Below are positions 57,195 through 64,000 of a DNA stretch of 64,000 nt, in pieces (within the stretch, counting starts at the first letter, position 1; every line of letters starts with the position of its first letter). Made by a program: the position numbers and the translations under genes. The notes under the pieces were generated by a model. The model ran no database searches. It had not been told where the DNA came from and was given only the letters and a program-made list of their open reading frames with translations. Source of the stretch: Streptomyces sp. JHA26 (GTDB lineage: Bacteria > Actinomycetota > Actinomycetes > Streptomycetales > Streptomycetaceae); assembly GCF_002005565.1 (NCBI RefSeq), contig NZ_BDJC01000003.1, positions 62,001 through 126,000 on the forward strand, given 5' to 3'.

Positions 57195-57965
57195 GGGATA
57201 CCGGTGACAGTGGCTGGGACGGGACGCACTGGCCGGGGCGACCGTGTGGGCGGTTCTCGTGCCCGAGGCGCTCGCCTGTGCGACGATCGCCGGTATCTCG
57301 TCCGTGGTCGGCCTCTGCGCGGCGCCCGCCCCCTGATCCTCTACGCCGTCCTCGGCAGCTCCGGACACCTGGTGGTCGGGCCGATGGCGGCCACGGCGGC
57401 GCTCTCGGCAGCGATCGTCGGTTAGACCGCGGGCGGTTCCGGCACCCATTCGCCGCGCTGACGGCGGCCCTGGGCGGTGCCGGCAGCCTCCTGCCGGTCC
57501 TCGTGCTGCGGTGGATCGCCCCGGTCGTGCCCGGCTCGCTGATCGCGGTGGTGCTGGGGATCGCGGTGGCGGCGGCCTTCGATCTGGAGGGCCACGGTGC
57601 CGCTGTCGTCGGGGACACCGACACCGGGCTGCCCTTGTTCGGCTTCCCCGACGTCTCGCTCAACGACCTCGGCGGTCTCGCCGCCGTCGCCGCGATGCTC
57701 GGAGTAATGGTCCTCGACACGCCGCCCGGCCTGTTCATCGGCACCGGCGCCTCGCTGCTGCTGCTCCTCCACCGCTCCTCGCGCCCGGTCGCCAGCGAAC
57801 TGGGCCGGCTGCCGGGGAACGGGCACTTCACCGCGCTCGGCCGGCACAGGGACAGCCGCAGGATCCCGGGGTGGTCGTGCTGCGCGTCGAGGGCGGCGTC
57901 TACTTCGCCGACGCCGAGCGGATCCGGTCCACGGTGGGGCGGCTCCGCCCGGTGATCCGTCGGCG
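57195..57965 (+). pseudogene. Decayed SulP-family anion transporter
   Basis: Fragments of one SulP (sulfate/bicarbonate) permease follow in order but in several frames. The N-terminal TM region is VWAVLVPEALACATIAGISS, then after a stop and frame change LILYAVLGSSGHLVVGPMAA. The middle of the transporter is mostly deleted; the piece PGSLIAVVLGIAVAAAFDLEG and GLPLFGFPDVSLNDL remains. Next comes LDTPPGLFIGTGASLLLLLH. Last, in another frame, VVVLRVEGGVYFADAERIRS is the start of the STAS domain. It breaks off where the convergent amylase gene ends. Not functional. Confidence 0.8.
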
Positions 57966-57979
57966 TGAGCGGGATGTTG

Positions 57980-60946
57980 CTACTTCAGGTAGGGGCCGTC
58001 CTTCCCGATCTTCCCGGTGCCGTTGAGGACGTAGACGCGGAGGTTGGCCTTACCGGGCGCCCCGACGGTGAGCCTGCCGTCGGAGACGATGCGGGTGTCA
58101 CCGGTGACGGCGTCCCGGTAGGTGCCGTTGGGGATCCCCGTGTACATGGCGGAGCCGGACACGGTGACGAGCGCGAAGCTGTCGGTGACGCCGTCGGTGT
58201 ACCGGCGCTTGAAGGCCATGCCGCCGGAGATGCCCTCCGTGGAGTACTGACCCGTTTGGAGGGCCGGGACGGCCCGGCGGATCTGGTTCAGTCGCTGCAG
58301 GTGCTTCACCAGCGGTTGGTCCAGGGTGGTGGCGACCTTGCCGCTCGCGGACTCCACCGTGCCGAAGCCGGAGGCCGTGACAGAGCCGGCCAGGTGGTCG
58401 CCGTAGTAGGCGCGTCCCGTCGTGGCGAGGGGGCAGGTAGGGCCGCAGTCGATCTTCTTGCCCTTCTGGAACTCGATCTCCGAGCCGTAGTAGAGGGTGG
58501 GGATGCCGCGGAAGGTCCACATCAGGGACATGTTCTCGGCCCAGGCGTCGGTGCCGCCCGTGTAGCGTTCGTTGCTCTTGTTGGGTCCGTAGTCGTGGCT
58601 GTCGACGTAGACGACGTTGTAGGTGGCGTCGTTGACGCTGTCGTCGGAGTCCTTGCCGTTACCGAAGGCGTTGTACGCGTCACCGAAGTTCATGTGCATG
58701 CGCATGTCGATGATGTTCATGCCGGAGAACTTGCTGTGGTCGGGCGCGTGGTAGGTGTTGCCGTTCAGGAAGGCGTTGTTCGAGGTCGGCTGGTTGCCCG
58801 TGCCCTGGCCGTTCTCGTAGTCGTACTGTTCGAGCGCCGCCTTCCCGTCGTCGGCGCTGTACTCCTTGCGCTCCTTCCAGGTGTAGAACTGCGCCGAGTG
58901 GTTGACCGAGCCCCGGTTCCACTTGTCGTTGACGAAGGCGGCGACCTCGGCGAAGACGAAGAAGTTCTTCGCGGCCTCGGCCCCGAACTTCTGGGTGACG
59001 CGCTCCTGGATGGCCGGCAGGAAGTGGCGGTTCCAGGTGACGCGGGGGATGTGGACGGCCGTGTCGACGCGGAAGCCGTCGACACCCATGTCGATGTACT
59101 TGTTGTAGGCGCCGATCAGGTAGTTCTGCACGGGTGCCGACTCGGTGTTGAAGTCGGCGAGGTCGTCGTGCAGCCAGCAGGAGCGGGAGTCCTCGCCCTC
59201 CCAGTTGCCGATCCAGCAGTTGTGGTAGTACGCCTTGGGGAACATGCCCGATGTGGGGTTCGGCCACTGGCAGTTGTAGATCGTGTAACCCTCGGGGCTC
59301 TTGGTCCCGGTGGGTTTGCCCCAGTTCAGGCAGGTGTTGCCGGTCGGTTCGGCGGTCGACCAGAGGTCGCCGTTGTAGTACGACTTGCCGGACTTGGTCT
59401 CGACGGTCAGACCGTCGTACTCGAAGCCCGCGTTCTTCTCGTCGTAGAGCCAGCTCCACTGGTTGTCCCGCACGCCGTACACGGTCGGCGTGAACAGTCC
59501 CTTGGCGCCCCAGCGGGAGCTGTGGTTGTAGACGACGTCCTGGTAGATCTTCATGCCCTTGGCGTGGGCCGCGTTGATCAGGTCCTGGTAGGTCGCGCCG
59601 GCCGACTCCAGCCGGGCGTCGACCTTGTAGAAGTCGTAGCCGTGGTAGCCGTGGTAGTCGTAGTCCGAGCGGTTGAGGACGACCGGGGTGATCCACACGG
59701 CGGAGAAACCGAGCGCCTTGATGTAGTCGAGCCGCTCGACCAGGCCCTTGAAGTCGCCGCGGAACATGGGGTCGTTGTTGGCGGCGTTGCCCGACTTCAC
59801 GTGCTGGCTGCCGCCGCGGTTGTTGGAGCTGTCGCCGTCGTTGAAGCGGGCGGTCATGACGAAGTAGATCGGGTCCTTGCGCGGGTCCGTCCCCAGCGGT
59901 GCGCCCGTGGGGGGCGCCGGCGGCTTCTTCCCGGTGGTGGCCGAGGCCGGGGCGGAGGCGGCCGAGGCGTTGCCGGCCGCGTCCACGGCCTTGACCGTGT
60001 AGGTGTAGGTGGTGTTCTCCTCCAGGCCGGTGTCGGAGAGCACGGTGGAGGTCACGTCGGTGACCGTGGTGCCCTCGGTGCCGCCGGTGCGGGTGACCTG
60101 GTACCTGGTCACGCCGGTGTCGTCGGTGGCGGCGTTCCAGGACAGGACCACGGAGGTGTCGGTCGCGCTCGCCCTGACACCGGACGGGGCGGTGGGCGCC
60201 TCGGTGTCGGGTTCCTCGGCGGCGCACGGGTCCTTCGCGTTCGCGGTGACGGTGTTGTTCTTCACCGTGCTGGTCCCGGAGGCCAGGGTGTAGTCCGATC
60301 CGTTGTTGTTGTCCCAGACCCCGTTGCCGTTGTTGAAGGCCGCTCTCAACGAGGTCGCGGAGCCCAGGCCGACCGTCTGCTTCCACCAGCCGGCGCAGGC
60401 GGCCTCCATGCCCACACCGGGCACGGCGCTCCAGGAGCCGCCGGCGGGCTGGTAGTGCAGGTTGGCGGTGGTCCAGCCGAGGGTCTGGGTCGAGTAGTAG
60501 ACGGTCGCCTCGTTGCCGGGTCCTCCGGTCCCGGCGCAGGGGTCGCTGTGCGCCACCACGCCGTCCTTGACCGTGATGTTCCCGGTGCCCAGGGCGTAGT
60601 CCTGGCCGCCGTTGTTGTCCCAGACACTCTTGCCGTTGTTGAAGGTGGCCTTCAGCCCGGCGGCGGATCCCAGGTCGACGGTGAGCTTCACCCAGTCCGT
60701 GCAGGCGGCTTCCATGCGCGTGCCGGGGGCGGTCGTCCAGCTTCCGCCGTCGGGGGCGTAGTGGAGGTAGTGGTCCGTCCAGTTCTTCGTCTTCGTGTAG
60801 TAGAAGACGGTGGCCGAGGCGGCGGCCGGGGAGGCCGGCGCTGCGGCGGCCTCGGACGTGGTGGGAGTGGTCAGGGGCAGGACGAGGGTGCCTGCGGCGA
60901 GAGCTCCGGCCGCCCAGGGGCGGGTGAGGGAGCGGCGGCGTCTCAT
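57980..60946 (-). CDS. Secreted GH13 alpha-amylase with two starch-binding modules and a fibronectin-III domain
   Basis: A 988-aa secreted enzyme. Signal peptide ~1-33. Two CBM25-like modules at ~44-135 and ~145-235 (each with VxYY...W/Y...HYAPxGGSW and VWDNNxGxDY). An FN3 domain at ~248-340 (APSGVRASATDTSVVLSWNA) is followed by the GH13 domain (~350-905). Conserved regions are DVVYNHSS (region I), GFRVDTAVH with nucleophile Asp (~625), FVFAEV with acid/base Glu (~666) and VDSHDY with the third Asp (~780). A short C-terminal domain with KANLRVYVLNGTG closes the protein. It cuts alpha-1,4 links in starch outside the cell. Direct repeats ~115 bp upstream look like a maltose-regulator site. It is downstream of the cyclitol-type operon on the same strand, separated by ~400 bp. 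Confidence 0.95.
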   Translation of the reverse strand: MRRRRSLTRPWAAGALAAGTLVLPLTTPTTSEAAAAPASPAAASATVFYYTKTKNWTDHYLHYAPDGGSWTTAPGTRMEAACTDWVKLTVDLGSAAGLKATFNNGKSVWDNNGGQDYALGTGNITVKDGVVAHSDPCAGTGGPGNEATVYYSTQTLGWTTANLHYQPAGGSWSAVPGVGMEAACAGWWKQTVGLGSATSLRAAFNNGNGVWDNNNGSDYTLASGTSTVKNNTVTANAKDPCAAEEPDTEAPTAPSGVRASATDTSVVLSWNAATDDTGVTRYQVTRTGGTEGTTVTDVTSTVLSDTGLEENTTYTYTVKAVDAAGNASAASAPASATTGKKPPAPPTGAPLGTDPRKDPIYFVMTARFNDGDSSNNRGGSQHVKSGNAANNDPMFRGDFKGLVERLDYIKALGFSAVWITPVVLNRSDYDYHGYHGYDFYKVDARLESAGATYQDLINAAHAKGMKIYQDVVYNHSSRWGAKGLFTPTVYGVRDNQWSWLYDEKNAGFEYDGLTVETKSGKSYYNGDLWSTAEPTGNTCLNWGKPTGTKSPEGYTIYNCQWPNPTSGMFPKAYYHNCWIGNWEGEDSRSCWLHDDLADFNTESAPVQNYLIGAYNKYIDMGVDGFRVDTAVHIPRVTWNRHFLPAIQERVTQKFGAEAAKNFFVFAEVAAFVNDKWNRGSVNHSAQFYTWKERKEYSADDGKAALEQYDYENGQGTGNQPTSNNAFLNGNTYHAPDHSKFSGMNIIDMRMHMNFGDAYNAFGNGKDSDDSVNDATYNVVYVDSHDYGPNKSNERYTGGTDAWAENMSLMWTFRGIPTLYYGSEIEFQKGKKIDCGPTCPLATTGRAYYGDHLAGSVTASGFGTVESASGKVATTLDQPLVKHLQRLNQIRRAVPALQTGQYSTEGISGGMAFKRRYTDGVTDSFALVTVSGSAMYTGIPNGTYRDAVTGDTRIVSDGRLTVGAPGKANLRVYVLNGTGKIGKDGPYLK

Positions 60947-61060
60947 GCGCGTCTCCAGGATGCGGTGGGGGAGGGCCGGCTGCCGTGCGGACGCCGGCGG
61001 AGACCTTGACGCGCCTCGAGGCCTCCTGCGTCCGTGCCCGCGATGCGCCGCCTGTCGGAA

Positions 61061-61082
61061 ACTTGCGGCAACATCTTGCAGG
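61061..61082. promoter_or_regulatory. CTTGC direct repeats upstream of the alpha-amylase (possible MalR/Reg1 site)
   Basis: ACTTGCGGC and TCTTGCAGG occur as direct repeats ~115-136 bp upstream of the amylase start. CTTGCAG-type repeats are characteristic of Streptomyces amylase promoters controlled by the LacI-family maltose regulator MalR/Reg1. Assignment rests on resemblance and position only. Confidence 0.55.
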
Positions 61083-61348
61083 CATCCGGAGATTACTCGC
61101 GCATGACAAGCGCGTAAAGAGTGCGGGCGTCCTTTCGCTGCCCGGGCCGCTCACCACCATCCGCCGGACATACGTCTGCTCCACCATCTCGCCACCGGAC
61201 GGCGGCGGTCGTGCGAGCCGGGCGGCGGCGGTCCGCCGCCCGGGCGGGGGTGACGCGCGCGGCCGCACGGTGTGCGGGGGCCGCGCGCGGGCCGGGTGTC
61301 CCGGCACGTTGTCGGACGTGCGGTCACCCGCGGCGCCGGGCGGGGTGT
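61083..61348. other. Intergenic region upstream of the amylase; no gene seen
   Basis: This ~266-bp stretch lies between the repeats upstream of the amylase and the stop of the SDR gene. Its GC-rich open frames are without family resemblance. A less GC-rich patch (GATTACTCGCGCATGACAAGCG near 61,091) could hold part of the amylase promoter. No clear terminator for the cyclitol-type operon was found. Confidence 0.35.
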
Positions 61349-62272
61349 TCAGCGTGCCGTCGTGAACGCCGGGGCCAGGTACCGGGCGCCCTCCCGCACG
61401 CCCCGGACGGTGATCACCCCGGTGGCCGGCAACCGGGCGAGACGGGAGCCGGTCAGGCACGCGTTCTCCGGCCGGGAGGCGTACCGCGTGGCCGCCCGCG
61501 GCACCGGCACGACCAGGTGCGCGGGCGCCCCCAGCGTCTCGGCGACGACCGAGGCCCAGGCGGCACGGCTCACGCGGTCCGGCCCGCCCAGATGGAGGAC
61601 CGGCGGCAGGGGCGCGCCGGCGCCCAGCAGAGCCGCCGTCACCTCCGCGACGTCGTCCACCAGCACCGGGGTCGTCCACTGGTCCCGCGGCACCCTGACC
61701 TGCTCGCCGCGCCGCAGCCGGTGCGCGCACGCGGCGAAGAAGTTGAGCCATTTGCCGGCGTCCGCGGGCTCGTGCCCGTAGACCAGGCTGACCCGCAGCA
61801 CCACCGCGTCCGCCGCCGCGTCGAGCACGGTCCGTTCCGCCTGCAGTTTCGCGCGGCCGTAGGCGTTGGCCGGGGAGACCGGGGCGTCCTCGGGGTTGTC
61901 GGGCCGGGATCCGTCGAAGACGTTGTCGGTGGAGATCATCAGCAGCCTCGCGTCCCCGGCCAGCGCGGCGAAGTGGGCGGCCGCGGCGGTGTGCGCCGCG
62001 ACGGCCAGGTCCGGGTGCTCCTCGCACCACGTGACGTCGGACGGGCCGTGCACGAGGACGATGCGCCGCGGGTCCAGCCGGGCCACGAGCCGGCCGCACG
62101 CCGCGGAATCGGTGGCGTCCAGGGCGTGCCACCGGAACCCCGGGAGGTCCGGAAGGTGCTCCGGGCGGTGGCGCGAGGTGACGGTGACCGGCTCACCGGC
62201 CGCCGCCAGCCGTCGCGCGATGCCCATGCCGACGAAACCGCTGCCGACGACGAGGGTGCCCCCGGCGTTCAC
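61349..62272 (-). CDS. NAD(P)-dependent sugar/cyclitol reductase (RmlD-like SDR)
   Basis: A 307-aa extended SDR. The dinucleotide fold is VVGSGFVGMGIARRL (GxGxxG form), then ISTDNVFDGSRP and the catalytic Tyr-x3-Lys in NAYGRAKLQAE, LRVSLVYGH and PVLVDDVAEV. The pattern is that of dTDP-4-dehydrorhamnose reductase (RmlD) relatives, which reduce keto groups on activated sugars. It starts at GTG 62272, overlapping the kinase stop (GTGA). As last gene of the cyclase-cupin-kinase operon, it may reduce or otherwise modify a cyclitol phosphate or nucleotide-cyclitol; this is inferred from context. Confidence 0.85.
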   Translation of the reverse strand: MNAGGTLVVGSGFVGMGIARRLAAAGEPVTVTSRHRPEHLPDLPGFRWHALDATDSAACGRLVARLDPRRIVLVHGPSDVTWCEEHPDLAVAAHTAAAAHFAALAGDARLLMISTDNVFDGSRPDNPEDAPVSPANAYGRAKLQAERTVLDAAADAVVLRVSLVYGHEPADAGKWLNFFAACAHRLRRGEQVRVPRDQWTTPVLVDDVAEVTAALLGAGAPLPPVLHLGGPDRVSRAAWASVVAETLGAPAHLVVPVPRAATRYASRPENACLTGSRLARLPATGVITVRGVREGARYLAPAFTTAR

Positions 62273-63357
62273 CGGGCACCCGCCGGGGACGGCCGGGACA
62301 TCCGGTCGGCCAGCAGTCTGCCGGCACCGATCAGGCCGTGGTCGTCGTCCGGTTCGCCGAGCGACACCATGGCGTCGACCGCGTCCGCGTCCAGACCGAA
62401 ACACCCCAGTCTCACCAACTCGCCCACCAGCAGCTCCCGGTAGCGTTCGCCGACCGCCAGTGCGAAGCCGCCCATCACGATGTACCGGCACACCCCGACG
62501 GAGGTGAAGACGGCCCCGATCGCCTGCGCGAGATGCGTGAGGGTGCCGCGCAGCACCTGCGTGGTGAACTCGTCGCCCTCCCGCACCGCGGCCGCGACGG
62601 CCGGGTTGTCGATGCCGGGCACGCGGCCGCCGCAGCGCGCGGCCAGCCGGGACCGGGCGAAACCGGCCGGGTCGGCGTCCGCCGCACGGCGGACCGCGGC
62701 GAGCACCCCCCGCCCGGAGGCGACGGCACCGAGATGGCCGCGCGCACCGCAGTCGCACAGCGGCGCTCCCGGGGACGGATCGCACACCCAGTGCCCGAGT
62801 TCGCCCCCGTGCCCGTCCGCGTCCAGCAGCACCTCCCCACCCCGGAAGACCTTGTTGCCGATGCCGGAACTGACGGTGATCAGACAGAACGGCTCGGTCT
62901 CGGTCGCCGCGTAGCGCCAGGCGGCGGCGGTCAGGTCGTTGACCACCACGACCGGTACGCCGGTCCGCTCCGTCAGGAGCTGCCCCAGCGGCAGCGGGTC
63001 ACCGCGCCGCCCCCACACCGTGGGAGCGGCCAGCACGAGGCCGCCGGCGGAGATCGGCCCGGCGAAGGCCACGCCGACGGCGCGCGGCGCCGTCCCCGCG
63101 GTGTGCCGGCCGACCTCGTGGACGATCTGGTCCACGACGCGGCGCTGCAGACCGGCCACCGAGTCCTCCGGATGACGGGCCATGCCCTCGACCGGCACCC
63201 GGCGCACGCGGGAGACGGCTGCCGTCACCGGGTCGTAGCTCCCGGTCCGCAGCGTCGTGCCTCCCACGTCGAGCACGGTGAAGACGTCGTGGGGCCGCCA
63301 GGAGTCCGCGCGGTGCGCCGGACCGGCGGAGAGACGGTCAGACCGCGGGATGGTCAC
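62269..63357 (-). CDS. ROK-family kinase (candidate C7-cyclitol kinase)
   Basis: A 362-aa ROK protein without an HTH. Motifs: phosphate-1 VLDVGGTTLRTG (~27-38), catalytic Asp in VVNDLTAAAWRY (~140), SSGIGNKVFRGG, GGELGHWVCDP (the ExGH motif) and the zinc loop CDCGARGHLGA. ROK enzymes normally read CxCGxxGC here; the third Cys is replaced by His. ROK kinases phosphorylate sugars; AcbM and ValC, which act on C7-cyclitols, belong to this family. I use GTG 63357, which follows GAGGAGGAG and overlaps the cupin stop by 20 bp. The sugar-phosphate cyclase two genes upstream makes a cyclitol substrate more likely than glucose, but this is inference. Confidence 0.87.
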   Translation of the reverse strand: MTIPRSDRLSAGPAHRADSWRPHDVFTVLDVGGTTLRTGSYDPVTAAVSRVRRVPVEGMARHPEDSVAGLQRRVVDQIVHEVGRHTAGTAPRAVGVAFAGPISAGGLVLAAPTVWGRRGDPLPLGQLLTERTGVPVVVVNDLTAAAWRYAATETEPFCLITVSSGIGNKVFRGGEVLLDADGHGGELGHWVCDPSPGAPLCDCGARGHLGAVASGRGVLAAVRRAADADPAGFARSRLAARCGGRVPGIDNPAVAAAVREGDEFTTQVLRGTLTHLAQAIGAVFTSVGVCRYIVMGGFALAVGERYRELLVGELVRLGCFGLDADAVDAMVSLGEPDDDHGLIGAGRLLADRMSRPSPAGAR

Positions 63358-63712
63358 GGAGCTCCTCCTCGAAGACCAGAAGCCACAGATCGGCGGCCGA
63401 GTCGTTGACGAGGCCGTGCTCGCCGTACGGGCGGTTGACGACGACGTCCCCGGCGCCGACGCGGAACTCGGCTCCGTCCCGGTACATCAGCCCGCTGCCG
63501 CTGAGCACGACGTACGTCTCACGGTCCAGGGCGTGCCGATGGCGCCCTATGGACGTGCCGGGCGGCAGCACGGCGATGTCGACGAACTCCGCTCCCACGC
63601 CGCCTTCGGCGCGGGCGAACAGGCGGTGCGCGAGGATCGTGCCCAGCCCGCCGTGGTCGTGCTCCTTGCCGCGCAGGAGCGTGTCGAGGTTCACCACGTC
63701 GCGGGCGGTCAC
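63338..63712 (-). CDS. Cupin-domain protein
   Basis: A 124-aa single-domain cupin. Metal motif 1 is GRHRHALDRETYVVLSGSGL (two His and a Glu, ~57-76); motif 2 is NRPYGEHGLVN with the last His (~100). Such small cupins are isomerases, epimerases or dioxygenases; none can be assigned here. Its GTG start overlaps the cyclase stop (GTGA), and its stop lies inside the kinase start region, so it is firmly in the operon. A role in isomerising the cyclase product is possible, since other C7-cyclitol pathways need an epimerase at that step. Confidence 0.88.
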   Translation of the reverse strand: MTARDVVNLDTLLRGKEHDHGGLGTILAHRLFARAEGGVGAEFVDIAVLPPGTSIGRHRHALDRETYVVLSGSGLMYRDGAEFRVGAGDVVVNRPYGEHGLVNDSAADLWLLVFEEELRDHPAV

Positions 63713-64000
63713 TCCGTGCCCCCGTCGCGCGCCAGCGCGTCCAGGGCGGCCCGCAGCACGTCGGCGGGCAGGTCCTCCAGCCGCTCCACGAAGTCCGCCT
63801 TGCCGATGCCGGTCGGCACGACGAGGTGCAGCTTGCGTCCCCGTCGCTGCCAGGAGGCGTGCAGGGCCTGCGTCATCAGCTCCGGCGTGCAGGTGGCCGG
63901 GTCGAACACGGGGAGGCCGATGCGGCGCAGCAGCGTCACCACGCGCGCGCAGCTCTCTGCGTCGATGAGCCCCAGCAGCCGGGCCACATGTGCCGACAGG
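63709..64000 (-). CDS. Sugar-phosphate cyclase, C-terminal part (EEVS/dehydroquinate-synthase-like); 5' end outside window
   Basis: Only the last ~97 codons are present; the frame is open to the window's right edge. The visible piece, LSAHVARLLGLIDAESCARV, LLRRIGLPVFDP and RGRKLHLVVPTGIGKADFVERL, matches the C-terminal helical domain of 3-dehydroquinate-synthase-like cyclases. The G-L-P-V and PxGIGxxDFV elements are closer, by eye, to 2-epi-5-epi-valiolone-type (EEVS) cyclases than to AroB. EEVS cyclises sedoheptulose 7-phosphate to a C7 cyclitol. The active-site residues lie outside the window, so subfamily cannot be settled. It is the most upstream visible gene of a tightly overlapping operon. 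Confidence 0.75.
   Translation of the reverse strand, partial: LSAHVARLLGLIDAESCARVVTLLRRIGLPVFDPATCTPELMTQALHASWQRRGRKLHLVVPTGIGKADFVERLEDLPADVLRAALDALARDGGTE

Noticed and set aside
57965..62132. Long frames on both strands (1014 codons rightward; 1150 codons leftward) overlapping the amylase
   Set aside because: The amylase frame has a signal peptide, CBMs and all GH13 regions; the others are low-complexity shadows.

Overview
The window is very GC-rich actinobacterial DNA, almost certainly from a Streptomyces chromosome. Supporting signs are third-position G/C codon use throughout, GTG starts with purine-rich ribosome sites, several DUF5753/DUF397/RsbW-type regulators, a CebR-type cellulase operator and secreted CBM2 enzymes. 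It reads as an accessory region: a large conflict/defence island with decaying genes around it, then polysaccharide-degradation genes, then the edge of a probable C7-cyclitol cluster.

Layout. (1) 1-2.5 kb: a truncated SAM methyltransferase and an ABC exporter, leftward. (2) 3.4-7.3 kb: a translationally coupled pair, a two-TM SLATT/DUF4231 protein and a TIR-TM-WD40 protein, ending against an IS256-family remnant (7.3-8.0 kb). (3) 8.0-13.3 kb: a FtsX/MacB-type ABC transporter divergent from its likely two-component system. (4) 13.4-17.9 kb: a divergent SDR/TetR pair around a strong palindromic operator, small hypothetical genes and at least two frameshifted remnants. (5) 17.9-37.1 kb: a leftward operon of about 19 kb, Ser/Thr kinase, SNF2 helicase, 1840-aa N6-adenine methyltransferase, 2267-aa DUF1998 helicase and a UvrD-type helicase with a RelE-like N terminus. 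It resembles DISARM in its SNF2, methyltransferase and DUF1998 parts, but the drmA and drmB functions seem to sit in one protein, there is no phospholipase-D gene, and it adds a kinase and UvrD. (6) 37.3-43.6 kb: an XRE(DUF5753)-DUF397 pair, an RsbW-like kinase, a GmrSD/BrxU-like DUF262-DUF1524 restriction enzyme with an alkyltransferase-like domain, and an unusual sigma-70 factor. (7) 43.8-53.3 kb: three rightward genes divergent from that sigma factor: a 1010-aa protein with no recognised domain, a second DUF1998 helicase (1564 aa) and a CoiA-like zinc-finger protein. This is my best candidate for an undescribed system. (8) 53.4-56.6 kb: gene remnants, then a CebR-box-controlled GH5 endoglucanase and a CBM2/Cip1-like protein. 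(9) 57.2-61.1 kb: a decayed SulP transporter and a secreted GH13 alpha-amylase. (10) 61.3-64.0 kb: an overlapping leftward operon, truncated at the window edge: sugar-phosphate cyclase (EEVS/DHQS-like), cupin, ROK kinase, SDR.

How parts may work together. The 17.9-37.1 kb operon has 4-bp overlaps at SNF2/methyltransferase and methyltransferase/helicase, so those subunits are probably made in fixed ratio. The methyltransferase would mark self DNA, the helicases would act on unmarked DNA, and the kinase could gate activity, as PglW is thought to do in Pgl/BREX type 2. The DUF262 enzyme would add type IV restriction. The sigma factor may direct transcription of the neighbouring three-gene locus. 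At the right end, an amylase beside cyclase and cyclitol-kinase-like genes recalls acarbose-type clusters, but only the cluster edge is visible.

Functions are assigned by recognising motifs by eye; no database search was run. No rRNA, tRNA or CRISPR array was seen.
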